64,000 bases of DNA from Arthrobacter jinronghuae (GTDB taxonomy: Bacteria; Actinomycetota; Actinomycetes; Actinomycetales; Micrococcaceae): NCBI RefSeq assembly GCF_025244825.1, contig NZ_CP104263.1:2356001-2420000 (forward strand), in the 5' to 3' direction. A program made the position numbers and the translations under genes. The notes beneath the pieces were generated by a model. It worked only from the letters and a program-made list of their open reading frames with translations. It did not search any database and had not been told where the DNA came from. This document shows, piece by piece, positions 25,834 through 34,222 of this stretch. How positions within the stretch are numbered: position 1 is the first letter of the stretch; every line of letters starts with the position of its first letter.

Positions 25834-26873
25834 GGGGCGGACACACCTTCGGATTTCAGTTCTCGGGCCAGCAACCGCGGACCCAGTTCATCAACAGTAA
25901 TTACGCCCTGCAGTACGGCGACAACATTTTCGGTGATGGGCATATAGACGCCCAGCTGGGTGGCACGGTCCAGCACGGCCTGCGCGGACTTGATGCCCTC
26001 GGCCGTCTGGGTCATGGACGCGTTGACTTCGGCAAGGCTCAGGCCCTGGGCCAGCAGCGTACCGGCCGTGTGGTTGCGGGACAGCGGCGAGGAACAGGTG
26101 GCAATCAGGTCACCCATACCGGCCAGGCCGGCCATGGTCTCCGCATTGCCGCCCAGCGCCAGGGCCAGGCGGGTGGTTTCGGCCAGTCCGCGGGTCATCA
26201 CGGAGGCCTTGGTGTTGTCCCCCATGCCCTTGCCGTCGCAGATCCCCACCGCGAGGGCAATAACGTTCTTGACGATGCCGCCGATCTCGGTGCCCACCAC
26301 ATCCTCGTTGGTGTAGGGACGGAAATACGGCGCCGTGCAGGCCTCGGCGATCCAGGCGGCCGTGTCCAGGTCGGTGCAGGCCACCACGGACGCGGTGGGC
26401 TCCTGGCGGGCAATTTCCATGGCGAGGTTCGGTCCGGAAACCACGGCGATACGCTCGGCGGGCAGTCCCAGTTCCTCGGCGATCACCTGGCTCATCCGGG
26501 CGTCGGTGCCCCGCTCCAGTCCCTTCATCAGCGACACGACGACGGCGTCCGCGGGGATCCGTCCAGCTACGTCCTTGAGCTGCGCGCGCAGGGACTGTGC
26601 AGGGACGGCGAGGACCACCATTTCGGCTCCGGCGAGCACCTCGCCGAGGTCCGTGAAGGCGCGCAGGTTGGCGGGCAGGACGGTGTCCTTGAGGTACTGG
26701 GTGTTGCGGTGCCTGCCGTTGATGTCAGCGGCCACCTCGGGGCGGCGCGCCCAGAGCCGGACATCGGTGCCGCGTTCGGCGCCCGAGTCGGCGGCAATCT
26801 TGGCAAAGGCGGTACCCCAGCTGCCGGCGCCCAGGACGGCGACGACGGCGGGGTGTTCACTGCGGGGGGTCAC
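25830..26873 (-). CDS. gpsA: Glycerol-3-phosphate dehydrogenase [NAD(P)+]
   Basis: Reduces dihydroxyacetone phosphate to sn-glycerol-3-phosphate for phospholipid synthesis. The 347-aa protein has VLGAGSWGTAFAK (NAD loop), SLMKGLERGTD, GPNLAMEIARQEPTA, KNVIALAVGICDG and SVMTRGLAETTRLA. The frame is open to 26978, but the GTG at 26873 overlaps the plsC stop (GTGA) and begins the conserved region, so the shorter start is chosen. Product feeds directly into the upstream acyltransferase. Confidence 0.95.
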   Translation of the reverse strand: MTPRSEHPAVVAVLGAGSWGTAFAKIAADSGAERGTDVRLWARRPEVAADINGRHRNTQYLKDTVLPANLRAFTDLGEVLAGAEMVVLAVPAQSLRAQLKDVAGRIPADAVVVSLMKGLERGTDARMSQVIAEELGLPAERIAVVSGPNLAMEIARQEPTASVVACTDLDTAAWIAEACTAPYFRPYTNEDVVGTEIGGIVKNVIALAVGICDGKGMGDNTKASVMTRGLAETTRLALALGGNAETMAGLAGMGDLIATCSSPLSRNHTAGTLLAQGLSLAEVNASMTQTAEGIKSAQAVLDRATQLGVYMPITENVVAVLQGVITVDELGPRLLARELKSEGVSAP

Positions 26874-27664
26874 TGTCCGGCCTCCGGTTGGATTGGTTTG
26901 GTTGATGTGCCGGATCCGCCGGCTCCGTTTTCGAAGGAACGTCCCACTTGCCGCTGGCCCCTGGCCACGGGGTTCCACCGCTCGGTGGGCGGCTGGGCAC
27001 CGCGGAGCTTGGAGACCATGTCCGTGAGGTCGGACATGATCCGTTCCGTGGCTGCGTCGAGCACAGCCTTGGTGACCGGCAGTCCGGCGAATTCGGACAG
27101 GTCCACGGGCTTGCCGACCACCAGCCGCACCCGCTTGCGCGGGAACAGCTTGGGGAACTTCGCGTAGCGCGGGAAGGCTTCCTGCGCACCCCAGTGGGCG
27201 ATCGGGATGACGGGCACCCCGGTCTGCAGGGCCAGCCGCGCGGCCCCGGTCCGGCCCTTCATCGGCCAGAGATCAGGATCCCGGGTGAGGGTGCCTTCGG
27301 GGTAGATCACCAGAGTGCGCCCTGCCGCCAGGGCTTCACGGGCGGCATCCAGCGAACCGGCGGCCCCGGTGGTGATCCGCTCCACCGGGACCTGGTTCGT
27401 GGCGGACAGTGCCGGCCCCAGCACGGGCACCTTGAAGAGCGATGCCTTCGCCAGGAAGTGCGGCGGGCGGCCCTGGTTGTACAGGAAGTGCCCCACCACC
27501 ACCGGATCGATTTCAGTCACGTGGTTCGGGCAGACAATGAAGCCCGGATCCTTGGGCAGGTTCTCTGCCCCCTGCCACTGCTTTTTCAGGAAGATATTGA
27601 ATACCGGCCGGAGAGATCCGGCGAGCAGCGCAAAAACAACCCGTGACTTATTCGATTCCGTCAT
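26870..27664 (-). CDS. 1-acyl-sn-glycerol-3-phosphate acyltransferase (PlsC family)
   Basis: A 264-aa acyltransferase with block I CPNHVTEID (NHx4D), block III YPEGTLTRD and a hydrophobic N-terminal stretch that would peripherally anchor it. The C-terminal 30 residues are low complexity. Together with gpsA this supplies early phospholipid intermediates. It overlaps gpsA by 4 nt and follows murA by 9 nt, so murA-plsC-gpsA-ddl is likely one transcript for envelope synthesis. Confidence 0.9.
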   Translation of the reverse strand: MTESNKSRVVFALLAGSLRPVFNIFLKKQWQGAENLPKDPGFIVCPNHVTEIDPVVVGHFLYNQGRPPHFLAKASLFKVPVLGPALSATNQVPVERITTGAAGSLDAAREALAAGRTLVIYPEGTLTRDPDLWPMKGRTGAARLALQTGVPVIPIAHWGAQEAFPRYAKFPKLFPRKRVRLVVGKPVDLSEFAGLPVTKAVLDAATERIMSDLTDMVSKLRGAQPPTERWNPVARGQRQVGRSFENGAGGSGTSTKPIQPEAGQ

Positions 27665-27673
27665 TCCGTCAGG

Positions 27674-29014
27674 CTACCGGAGTCCGGCAGATCCGCCGGA
27701 AGCGACGTCAAAGTCCGCGCCGAGGCCCTCGAGCTTGCCCTGGAAGTGCTCGTACCCGCGGTTGATCAGCTCGATGCCGGTCACCCGCGAGGTGCCCTCG
27801 GCAGCCAGCGCCGCAATGAGGTGGCTGAAGCCGCCGCGCAGATCCGGGATGTCGATCTCGGCACCGCGCAGCTGCACGGATCCGGCAATGACAGCCGAGT
27901 GCAGGAAGTTGCGCTGGCCGAAACGGCACGGGACGCTGCCCAGGCACTCACGGTGGACCTGGATGTTGGCACCCATCCGGATAAGCGCATCCGTGAAGCC
28001 GAAGCGGTTCTCGTACACGGTTTCGTGCACGATGGACACACCCTCGGCCTGGGTCAGGGCGACCACCAGCGGCTGCTGCCAGTCCGTCATAAAGCCGGGG
28101 TGGACGTCGGTTTCCAGTACCAGCGGGTTCAGCGGGCCGCCCGGGTGGTAGAACCGGATGCCGCCGTCGTCGATGTCGAACGCTCCGCCGATCTTGCGGT
28201 ACGTGTTGAGGAACGCGGTGAGGTCCTTCTGGTCCGCGCCCTCCACATAGATGTCGCCCTTGGTGACGAGGGCCGCTGAAGCCCAGGAAGCGGCCTCGTT
28301 GCGGTCCGGAAGCGCCCGGTGGTTGTAGCCGGTCAGTTCGGAAACGCCTTCGATCCGGATCACGCGGTCCGTCTGCACGGAGATGATGGCGCCCATCTTC
28401 TGCAGGATGGCAATGAGGTCCATGATCTCGGGTTCAACGGCTGCACCGCGCAGCTCGGTGATACCCACGGCCTTCACGGCAGTCAGGAGCACCTGTTCGG
28501 TGGCTCCGACGCTCGGGTAGGGCAGTTCAAGCTTGGCGCCGCTGAGGCCCTTGGGCGCGGAAATGGAAATGCCGCCGGGGCGCTTTTCCACCACTGCACC
28601 GAAGTTGCGCAGCATCTGCAGGTGGTAGTCGATGGGCCGGTCGCCGATTTTGCAGCCGCCGAGGTCAGGAATGAAGGCTTCACCCAGGCTGTGCATGAGG
28701 GGCCCGCAGAGCAGGATCGGGATGCGGGAATCGCCTGCGTGGGCGTCGATGTCCTTGGACGCCGCCGTCTTGGCGTTCTTCGGGTCCATGGTGAGATCGC
28801 CCGTGACAGGGTCCTTGGTGACCTCAACGCCGTGCAGCTGCAGCAGGGACGTAACTACCTCTACGTCCTTGATTTCAGGAACGTTGCGCAGTGTGGACGG
28901 GCCGTTGCCAAGCAGGGCCGCAACCATCGCCTTGGGGACCAGATTTTTCGCCCCGCGGACCGGTACCTTCCCTGAGAGAGGAACACCGCCTCGGATGGTG
29001 AGGACGCTACCCAT
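27674..29014 (-). CDS. murA: UDP-N-acetylglucosamine 1-carboxyvinyltransferase
   Basis: First committed step of peptidoglycan synthesis: adds enolpyruvate from PEP to UDP-GlcNAc. The 446-aa EPT-fold protein starts MGSVLTIRGGVPLSGKV and has GAKNLVPKAMVAALL (Lys/Asn site). The catalytic loop reads GGCKIGDRP with the Cys retained, where mycobacterial MurA has Asp. This predicts fosfomycin sensitivity of the enzyme. The frame is open to 29083, but the ATG at 29014 gives the family N-terminus. It is separated from leuD by a strong terminator. Confidence 0.94.
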   Translation of the reverse strand: MGSVLTIRGGVPLSGKVPVRGAKNLVPKAMVAALLGNGPSTLRNVPEIKDVEVVTSLLQLHGVEVTKDPVTGDLTMDPKNAKTAASKDIDAHAGDSRIPILLCGPLMHSLGEAFIPDLGGCKIGDRPIDYHLQMLRNFGAVVEKRPGGISISAPKGLSGAKLELPYPSVGATEQVLLTAVKAVGITELRGAAVEPEIMDLIAILQKMGAIISVQTDRVIRIEGVSELTGYNHRALPDRNEAASWASAALVTKGDIYVEGADQKDLTAFLNTYRKIGGAFDIDDGGIRFYHPGGPLNPLVLETDVHPGFMTDWQQPLVVALTQAEGVSIVHETVYENRFGFTDALIRMGANIQVHRECLGSVPCRFGQRNFLHSAVIAGSVQLRGAEIDIPDLRGGFSHLIAALAAEGTSRVTGIELINRGYEHFQGKLEGLGADFDVASGGSAGLR

Positions 29015-29162
29015 GAACACCTGATTTCTTAAAATAGATTGGCCCCGGAAGCAATAAGAGACTGCACTCAAGCATATGAGCAAGGGTCTGCTTACTGAAA
29101 TAACGCCGCCCTCCGACAGGCCGGAACCGGTGTGATTCCGGTCATGCCCGCAGTCGAAAGCG

Positions 29163-29190
29163 GATAGGCCCCGCCGAAGCGGGGCCTATC
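29163..29190 (-). terminator. Intrinsic terminator after leuCD
   Basis: A perfect 12-bp stem (GATAGGCCCCGC with its complement) with a UUCG loop closed by C-G on the minus strand, the most stable tetraloop class. It lies 99 nt after the leuD stop. No long U-run follows, which is common in high-GC actinobacteria. The rest of the 29015-29288 gap holds the murA promoter region and no supported gene. Confidence 0.8.
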
Positions 29191-29288
29191 AATGATATCG
29201 GGGCTCTGGGAGGGGCAGAAAAACCTCCAGAGTGCAAACCGGAAGCCTGCTGATCATTCCGGGGCGGCGTGCCTCCGCCGAAACCGCA

Positions 29289-29888
29289 CTAGTGCAGGGC
29301 AGGGAGCGTGGTGGGCTTGTACGCGGGACGCTCGGCCTCGAATGACGTGATGTCGGACTCGTGGCGCAGGGTCAGGGCAATGTCGTCCAATCCTTCCAGC
29401 AGACGCCAGCGGGTGTACTCGTCAATTTCAAATGGAGCCGTGACGCTGCCGCAGACCGCCGTCCGGGCCTGCAGATCAACGGTGACTGTTGTTCCCGGGG
29501 AGTTTTCCAGGACCTTCCAGATCAGCTCAATGTCATCCTGCGCCACCTGGGCCGCGACGAGGCCCTGCTTGCCGGCGTTCCCGCGGAAGATATCCGCAAA
29601 GCGGGAGGAGAGCACTGCCCTGAAGCCGTAGTCCTTCAGGGCCCAGACGGCATGTTCACGGGAGGAGCCGGTGCCGAAGTCCGGTCCGGCCACCAGCACG
29701 GAGCCCTGGCGGTAGGGTTCCCGGTTCAGGATGAAGTCCTCGTTCTTCCGCCAGCCGGCGAAGAGCGCATCCTCGAATCCGGTGCGGGTGATCCGCTTGA
29801 GGTAGACGGCCGGAATGATCTGGTCGGTGTCGACGTCGCTTTGGCGCAGCGGGACGCCGATTCCGGTGTGGGTGGTGATCTTGTCCAT
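29289..29888 (-). CDS. leuD: 3-isopropylmalate dehydratase small subunit
   Basis: Small subunit of isopropylmalate isomerase (leucine synthesis, 2- to 3-isopropylmalate). The 199-aa swivel domain has [21 protein letters not shown] at its start (quoted in part), [17 protein letters not shown] and [16 protein letters not shown]. It follows leuC by 10 nt with its own Shine-Dalgarno (AGGAGAACC). The pair forms the active heterodimer. Confidence 0.95.
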   Translation of the reverse strand: MDKITTHTGIGVPLRQSDVDTDQIIPAVYLKRITRTGFEDALFAGWRKNEDFILNREPYRQGSVLVAGPDFGTGSSREHAVWALKDYGFRAVLSSRFADIFRGNAGKQGLVAAQVAQDDIELIWKVLENSPGTTVTVDLQARTAVCGSVTAPFEIDEYTRWRLLEGLDDIALTLRHESDITSFEAERPAYKPTTLPALH

Positions 29889-29898
29889 AACGGTTCTC

Positions 29899-31350
29899 CT
29901 AGGCTGCGGTGCCGACGACGGCGCCCGGCAGCGGGTCGAGGTCCGAGGGTGAGCTGAGGGTTCCCCTGACGGCAGTGGCTGCTGCCACCACCGGGGACAC
30001 CAGGTGGGTACGCCCGCCCTTGCCCTGCCGGCCCTCGAAGTTTCGGTTGGAGGTGGAGGCGCAGCGCTCTCCCGGTTCGAGCTGGTCAGGATTCATGCCC
30101 AGGCACATGGAACAGCCGGCAAACCGCCATTCGGCACCGAAGTCCTTGAATACCCGGTCCAATCCCTCCGCCTCGGCCTCCAGACGCACCCGTGCGGAGC
30201 CGGGCACCACCATCATCCGGACTGCGGGGTCCTTCTGCCGGCCGCGGATAATATCCGCGGCTATCCGCAGGTCCTCGATGCGGCTGTTGGTACAGGAGCC
30301 CAGGAAGACAGTGTCCACGCGGATGTCCTTCATGGGGGTGCCGGCGGCCAGGTCCATGTAGGCCAGCGCGCGTTCGGCGGCGGCGCGGGCGTTTTCATCG
30401 CTGAAATCTTCGGGTGCTGGCACGGCTTCGGAGAGCGAGACTCCCTGTCCGGGATTGGTTCCCCAGGTGACGAACGGCTCCAGGGTGTCTGCGTCCAGGA
30501 AAACCTCGGCGTCGAACTCGGCGTCGGTGTCCGTTGCAAGGGATTTCCAGTGCTCGACCGCGGCGTCCCAGTCCCGGCCCTGAGGTGCGTGCGGGCGGTG
30601 CTTGAGGTAGGCGAAGGTGGTTTCGTCCGGGGCGACCATCCCGGCCCGGGCACCGGCCTCGATGGACATGTTGCAAATGGTCATCCGCGCTTCCATCGAC
30701 AGTGCGCGAATGGCGGAGCCGCGGTATTCCAGCACGTAGCCCTGGCCGCCGCCGGTGCCGATCTTGGCGATCACCGCCAGGATGATGTCCTTGGACGTAA
30801 CACCGGGCCGCAGGGTTCCCTCGACATTGATCGCCATGGTCCGAAACGGCTTGAGGGACAGGGTCTGGGTGGCCATCACGTGCTCAACCTCGGAGGTGCC
30901 GATACCCATCGCCAGCGCGCCGAACGCGCCGTGTGTCGAGGTGTGGGAGTCGCCGCAGACCACCGTGAGTCCCGGCTGGGTCAGGCCAAGCTGCGGGCCC
31001 ACCACATGGACGATGCCCTGCTCGGCATCCCCCAGCGGATGCAGACGCACACCGAACTCGGCGCAGTTGGCCCGCAGTGTTTCAATCTGGGTGCGGCTCA
31101 CCGGGTCGGCAATGGGCTTGTCGATGGCCAGGGTGGGAGTGTTGTGGTCCTCGGTGGCAATGGTCAGGTCCGGGCGGCGCAATCCGCGGCCTGACAGCCG
31201 CAGGCCCTCGAAGGCCTGCGGGGAGGTGACTTCATGGACGAGGTGGAGATCGATGTAGAGCAAGTCGGGAGCACCGTCCTCCCCCTTGCGGACCACGTGC
31301 TCGTCCCAGACTTTCTGCGCCAGCGTCCTGCCTGCCACATGCTCACCCAT
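29899..31350 (-). CDS. leuC: 3-isopropylmalate dehydratase large subunit
   Basis: Iron-sulfur (aconitase-type) large subunit. Motifs: [21 protein letters not shown] (quoted in part), [30 protein letters not shown] and the cluster cysteine pair [13 protein letters not shown]. The first ATG in frame is at 31365, but 31350 is preferred: GAGGGG lies 7 nt upstream. Length is 483 aa, near the family norm. Upstream are a leucine-rich short ORF and the shared ndgR/leuC palindrome. Divergently transcribed from the IclR-type regulator that governs this operon in related species. Confidence 0.95.
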   Translation of the reverse strand: MGEHVAGRTLAQKVWDEHVVRKGEDGAPDLLYIDLHLVHEVTSPQAFEGLRLSGRGLRRPDLTIATEDHNTPTLAIDKPIADPVSRTQIETLRANCAEFGVRLHPLGDAEQGIVHVVGPQLGLTQPGLTVVCGDSHTSTHGAFGALAMGIGTSEVEHVMATQTLSLKPFRTMAINVEGTLRPGVTSKDIILAVIAKIGTGGGQGYVLEYRGSAIRALSMEARMTICNMSIEAGARAGMVAPDETTFAYLKHRPHAPQGRDWDAAVEHWKSLATDTDAEFDAEVFLDADTLEPFVTWGTNPGQGVSLSEAVPAPEDFSDENARAAAERALAYMDLAAGTPMKDIRVDTVFLGSCTNSRIEDLRIAADIIRGRQKDPAVRMMVVPGSARVRLEAEAEGLDRVFKDFGAEWRFAGCSMCLGMNPDQLEPGERCASTSNRNFEGRQGKGGRTHLVSPVVAAATAVRGTLSSPSDLDPLPGAVVGTAA

Positions 31351-31377
31351 ACCGCTACCCCTCATTTGGTTCAGTCC

Positions 31378-31434
31378 CTAGTTCCTCAAGAGAACCAGCA
31401 GGCGGAGCCGGCGGTCCAGCTTTTCGATTTGCAT
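31378..31434 (-). CDS. Candidate leucine-rich leader peptide of leuCD
   Basis: An 18-codon ORF (MQIEKLDRRLRLLVLLRN, then TAG) between the regulatory palindrome and leuC. Six of 18 residues are Leu, with one Ile and one Val, using CTG, CTC and TTG codons. Its ATG overlaps the palindrome, and a CACTAT hexamer ends 5 nt before it, so the mRNA may start at the AUG (leaderless). Only 27 nt separate its stop from the leuC start, too few for a terminator/antiterminator. Any control would therefore be translational or by coupling. A chance ORF cannot be excluded, but the residue bias is striking. Confidence 0.55.
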   Translation of the reverse strand: MQIEKLDRRLRLLVLLRN

Positions 31435-31457
31435 CTCAGATAGTGAGACGGCAGTAT
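31429..31457 (+). promoter_or_regulatory. ndgR promoter
   Basis: TTGCAT (31429-31434), 17-nt spacer, CAGTAT (31452-31457), then 6 nt to the ATG at 31464. The spacing predicts a leaderless transcript starting at or near the AUG. The spacer contains the palindromic operator. Confidence 0.6.
31434..31448. promoter_or_regulatory. NdgR/LtbR-type operator between ndgR and leuC
   Basis: TCTCA-GATAG-TGAGA is a perfect 5+5-bp inverted repeat inside the divergent gap. It lies between the -35 and -10 of the regulator's own promoter, which fits autorepression. A 15-nt segment of this region (CAGATAGTGAGACGG, 31437-31451) recurs exactly upstream of ilvB at 62324-62338 on the other strand. Confidence 0.65.
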
Positions 31458-31463
31458 CAGCTT

Positions 31464-32183
31464 ATGGACACAGTCAGCGGGGTAGGCGTCATCGATAAAG
31501 CGGCCATGGTGCTGGATGCACTGGAAGCCGGCCCCACCACGCTCGCGCAGTTGGTTTCCGCGACGGGACTCGCGCGCCCCACGGTGCACCGGCTTGCGCT
31601 GGCACTGGTGCACCACCGGCTGGTCGGCCGCGATATCCAGGGCCGGTTTGTCCTGGGCGGACGCCTGGTGGAACTCGCCTCCGCGGCCGGTGAGGACCGT
31701 TTGATAGCCTCCGCCGGACCGGTGCTGCTGTCGCTGCGCGATGCCACGGGCGAAAGCTCGCAGGTCTTCCGGCGGCAGGGTGAGTGGCGGGTCTGCGTCG
31801 CCTCCGCCGAGCGGCCCATCGGCCTGCGGGACACGATACCGGTGGGCACCCAGCTGTCCATGAAAGCCGGTTCCGCCGCCCAGTGCCTGCTGGCCTGGGA
31901 GGACCATGACCGGCTCCTCGAGGGCCTGCAGAATGCCCGCTTCACCCCTACGGTCCTGGCCGGCGTCCGACGCCGCGGCTGGGCCCAGAGCCTGGGCGAA
32001 CGTGAACCCGGCGTCGCCTCCGTTTCCGCTCCGGTGCGCGGGCCGTCCGGCCGGGTGATTGCCGCCGTGTCGATTTCAGGGCCGATAGAACGCCTCACCC
32101 GCCAGCCGGGCCGCGTTCACGCCGAAGTGGTGGCCAAGGCCGGAGCCCAGCTCACCGAGGCACTGCGCAACAGCGGCGAGTAA
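31464..32183 (+). CDS. ndgR: IclR-family regulator of branched-chain amino acid genes (NdgR/LtbR type)
   Basis: A 239-aa IclR regulator. It has an N-terminal winged helix (IDKAAMVLDALEAGPTTLAQL, quoted as far as allowed, then LARPTVHRLALALVHHRLV) and a C-terminal effector domain (AGEDRLIASAGPVL, GWAQSLGEREPGVASVSAPV). It closely resembles NdgR/AreB of Streptomyces and LtbR of Corynebacterium, which control leuCD, leuB and ilv genes. Position divergent from leuC is diagnostic. A GTG at 31443 is in frame, but the ATG at 31464 matches family N-termini and the promoter geometry. Confidence 0.9.
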   Translation: MDTVSGVGVIDKAAMVLDALEAGPTTLAQLVSATGLARPTVHRLALALVHHRLVGRDIQGRFVLGGRLVELASAAGEDRLIASAGPVLLSLRDATGESSQVFRRQGEWRVCVASAERPIGLRDTIPVGTQLSMKAGSAAQCLLAWEDHDRLLEGLQNARFTPTVLAGVRRRGWAQSLGEREPGVASVSAPVRGPSGRVIAAVSISGPIERLTRQPGRVHAEVVAKAGAQLTEALRNSGE

Positions 32184-32230
32184 CCCTATATTGGGAAACC
32201 GTTGGGGATCGAAAACCCAAGGGAGTTCCC

Positions 32231-32659
32231 ATGAAGCGGATGCGGGTGCTGTGGCACATTATCCGAATCTCCGGCGCGGACTACATTTTCTTTGGCTTCC
32301 TGATTGTCCTTGGGGTCGCCAGCTTCCTGCTGCCGCGGCTCGAACCGGAATTCAGCGATTTCGGCGACGGCCTCTGGTACCTGTTCGTGTCCTTCACCAC
32401 CGTCGGCTTCGGCGATTATGTGGCCACCGGACCGGCTGGCCGGATTATCACGGTGGTCGTGACCCTCTACGGGATCCTCGTGGTGGCCCTCATGACCGGC
32501 ATTATTGTGGGCTTCTATACCGAACTCCTCAAGGCCCGTGCCACCACCGCACTGGATGACTTCGTCAAGGAGCTGGAGCACCTGCCGGACCTGTCACGGG
32601 AGCAGCTGCTGGACCTTGCCGAAAGGATCCGCAACCGGCGCATCATGCCGGACTCCTGA
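32231..32659 (+). CDS. Two-TM potassium channel
   Basis: A 142-aa ion channel of the KcsA-like two-helix class. TM1 is at about residues 18-38 (YIFFGFLIVLGVASFLL). The pore helix and selectivity filter FTTVGFGDY are at about residues 55-63, and TM2 is at about 72-95 (IITVVVTLYGILVVALMTGI). A short cytoplasmic helix bundle ends the protein. It lacks an RCK domain. GGGAG lies 7 nt before the ATG. It should form tetramers in the cytoplasmic membrane. Confidence 0.88.
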   Translation: MKRMRVLWHIIRISGADYIFFGFLIVLGVASFLLPRLEPEFSDFGDGLWYLFVSFTTVGFGDYVATGPAGRIITVVVTLYGILVVALMTGIIVGFYTELLKARATTALDDFVKELEHLPDLSREQLLDLAERIRNRRIMPDS

Positions 32660-32694
32660 GCGGCTGCCGTGGCAGCGGAGCCAGCCGCCTGCAG

Positions 32695-33705
32695 CTAGCC
32701 GGCGAAGTGGTCCCAGCCGATGGCCGGCGGCGCCTCTCCGCCAAACGTGACTCCCGCGCCGTCCGTTACCTCTCCAATGCGCACAAACCCCTCTGGCAGG
32801 ACCGCGTCCGGCGGGAAGGTTGCCAGCAGGCCGTGGTCTTCTCCCCCGCCCAGCACCCAGGCCAGCGGATCCGCACCGAGGCGCGCGGCTGCCGGTGCCA
32901 GCTGCTCCGCCCGGGAGGCCAGATAACCGGCGTCGAGGTCAATGGCCATGCCCGAGGCGCGGGCGATGCGGCCGGCGTCGCGCACCAGGCCGTCGGAGAC
33001 GTCCAGCATGGCCGTGGCGCCCGCAATCGCCGCCTCGGGTCCGGCACCGGTCCGCGGCGGACGGGGCCGGCACTGCGCCATGGCCAGCACCGCAAGCACG
33101 TGGTCCTCAGAGTCCCCGGGGTTTGCCATGTCGACGTTGCTCTCGAGTACTGCCAGCCCGCCTGCTGCAAGTCCCAGCGACCCAATGTGGGCCAGGACGT
33201 CGCCTGGCCGGGCCCCCGACCGCAGAACCGGGTTCCGCCCCTCCAGGTCACCGGTGACAGCGGCCGTGACCACAATCTGGCTGCCCCGGCCCAGGTCTCC
33301 GCCCACTACGGAGCAGCGCTCGAACGCCAGGGAATCAATACCGGCGGCAAGCCCTGCGGCGAGTTCCTCCACCCATGCGACTTCCGTACTGCCCGGGAGG
33401 GTGAGGCTGACCACCAGCGAGGTGGGCACCGCGCCCATGGCACGGATATCGGAAACATTCTGGGCTACGCATTTCCAGCCGACATCGAAGCCGGTGGTGC
33501 GGTAACCGCTAGGCCACAGGAGGCGGAAATCTGCATCCTGGACGAGGGTGTCGATGGAGATCACGGTCCGGCCGTCCGGCGCAGCGATTACGGCGGCGTC
33601 GTCACCCGGCCCCAGCAGTGCAGTGTCCGGTCCCAGCCGGGGAAAGATCCGGCCCAGAAGCGCCTTTTCATCGAGCTGGTCCACGGTCAGGGCTTCGGAC
33701 GGCAC
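32695..33705 (-). CDS. thiL: Thiamine-monophosphate kinase
   Basis: Last step to thiamine diphosphate: phosphorylates thiamine monophosphate. The 336-aa protein of the PurM/AIRS fold has GPGDDAAVIAAPDGRTV and ISIDTLVQDADF at the N-terminus. SDIRAMGAVPTSLVVSL, GGDLGRGSQIVVT and MLDVSDGLVRDAGRIA follow. ThiDP is the cofactor of the acetolactate synthase encoded further on. About 136 nt to its right, before the tRNA-Glu, contain only its presumed promoter. Confidence 0.94.
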   Translation of the reverse strand: MPSEALTVDQLDEKALLGRIFPRLGPDTALLGPGDDAAVIAAPDGRTVISIDTLVQDADFRLLWPSGYRTTGFDVGWKCVAQNVSDIRAMGAVPTSLVVSLTLPGSTEVAWVEELAAGLAAGIDSLAFERCSVVGGDLGRGSQIVVTAAVTGDLEGRNPVLRSGARPGDVLAHIGSLGLAAGGLAVLESNVDMANPGDSEDHVLAVLAMAQCRPRPPRTGAGPEAAIAGATAMLDVSDGLVRDAGRIARASGMAIDLDAGYLASRAEQLAPAAARLGADPLAWVLGGGEDHGLLATFPPDAVLPEGFVRIGEVTDGAGVTFGGEAPPAIGWDHFAG

Positions 33706-33841
33706 GGGCTGTTCCTCTGGTTATTGTTTTGCGGCTTCAGTTTCGAAATTAGCACGGCGGTAATCCTGGCAGCATCGCAGCCAATATCAGCAGGGCAAAA
33801 CAAAACCGGCCCCGGACATAATGTCCGGAGCCGGCAATCTG

Positions 33842-33914
33842 TGACCCCAGCGGGATTCGAACCCGCGTTACCGCCGTGAGAGGGCAGCGTACTAGGCCGC
33901 TATACGATGGGGCC
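33842..33914 (-). tRNA. tRNA-Glu (CTC)
   Basis: A 73-nt cloverleaf on the minus strand. The acceptor stem GGCCCCA pairs with TGGGGTC (one G-U), discriminator A. The anticodon loop within CTGCCCTCTCACGG gives CTC, and the T-arm is GGGTTCGAATCC. No CCA is encoded. It pairs functionally with gltX 1 kb away. Confidence 0.95.
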
Positions 33915-34038
33915 GTGTACAGTGCTCCGAGTCTTTCAACCCAGGCACTTCCTTGCCGGTTTCGATGAACCGGCCTGTAGAGTATTTCATACTCCGTCAG
34001 AGGAGACCAATCGGGGCTAAACCACCAATTGATTACCG

Positions 34039-34110
34039 CTGGGATACCAGGACTCGAACCTAGAATGTCGGTACCAGAAACCGATGTGTTGCCAATTACA
34101 CCATATCCCA
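34039..34110 (-). tRNA. tRNA-Gln (CTG)
   Basis: A 72-nt cloverleaf on the minus strand. The acceptor TGGGATA pairs with TATCCCA, discriminator G. The anticodon arm CGGTTTCTGGTACCG has anticodon CTG, and the T-arm is AGGTTCGAGTCCT. The U1-A72 end is typical of bacterial tRNA-Gln charged indirectly through Glu-tRNA-Gln. The 124 nt between the two tRNAs carry no further RNA gene that I can see. Confidence 0.95.
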
Positions 34111-34222
34111 ATGCACTTTCCCGGCTGCTTCTCGAGGAGTTATCCCCGGCCGCAGCCCCTCAGCACGAGATATAACTATACACGGGTTTCGGACCAAGTA
34201 CAAAACGCACCCGAGGGCCGCA

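Noticed and set aside
29015..29288. A histone-like hup gene between leuD and murA
   Set aside because: Expected from some relatives, but there is no basic short ORF here. The gap holds a terminator and promoter sequence only.
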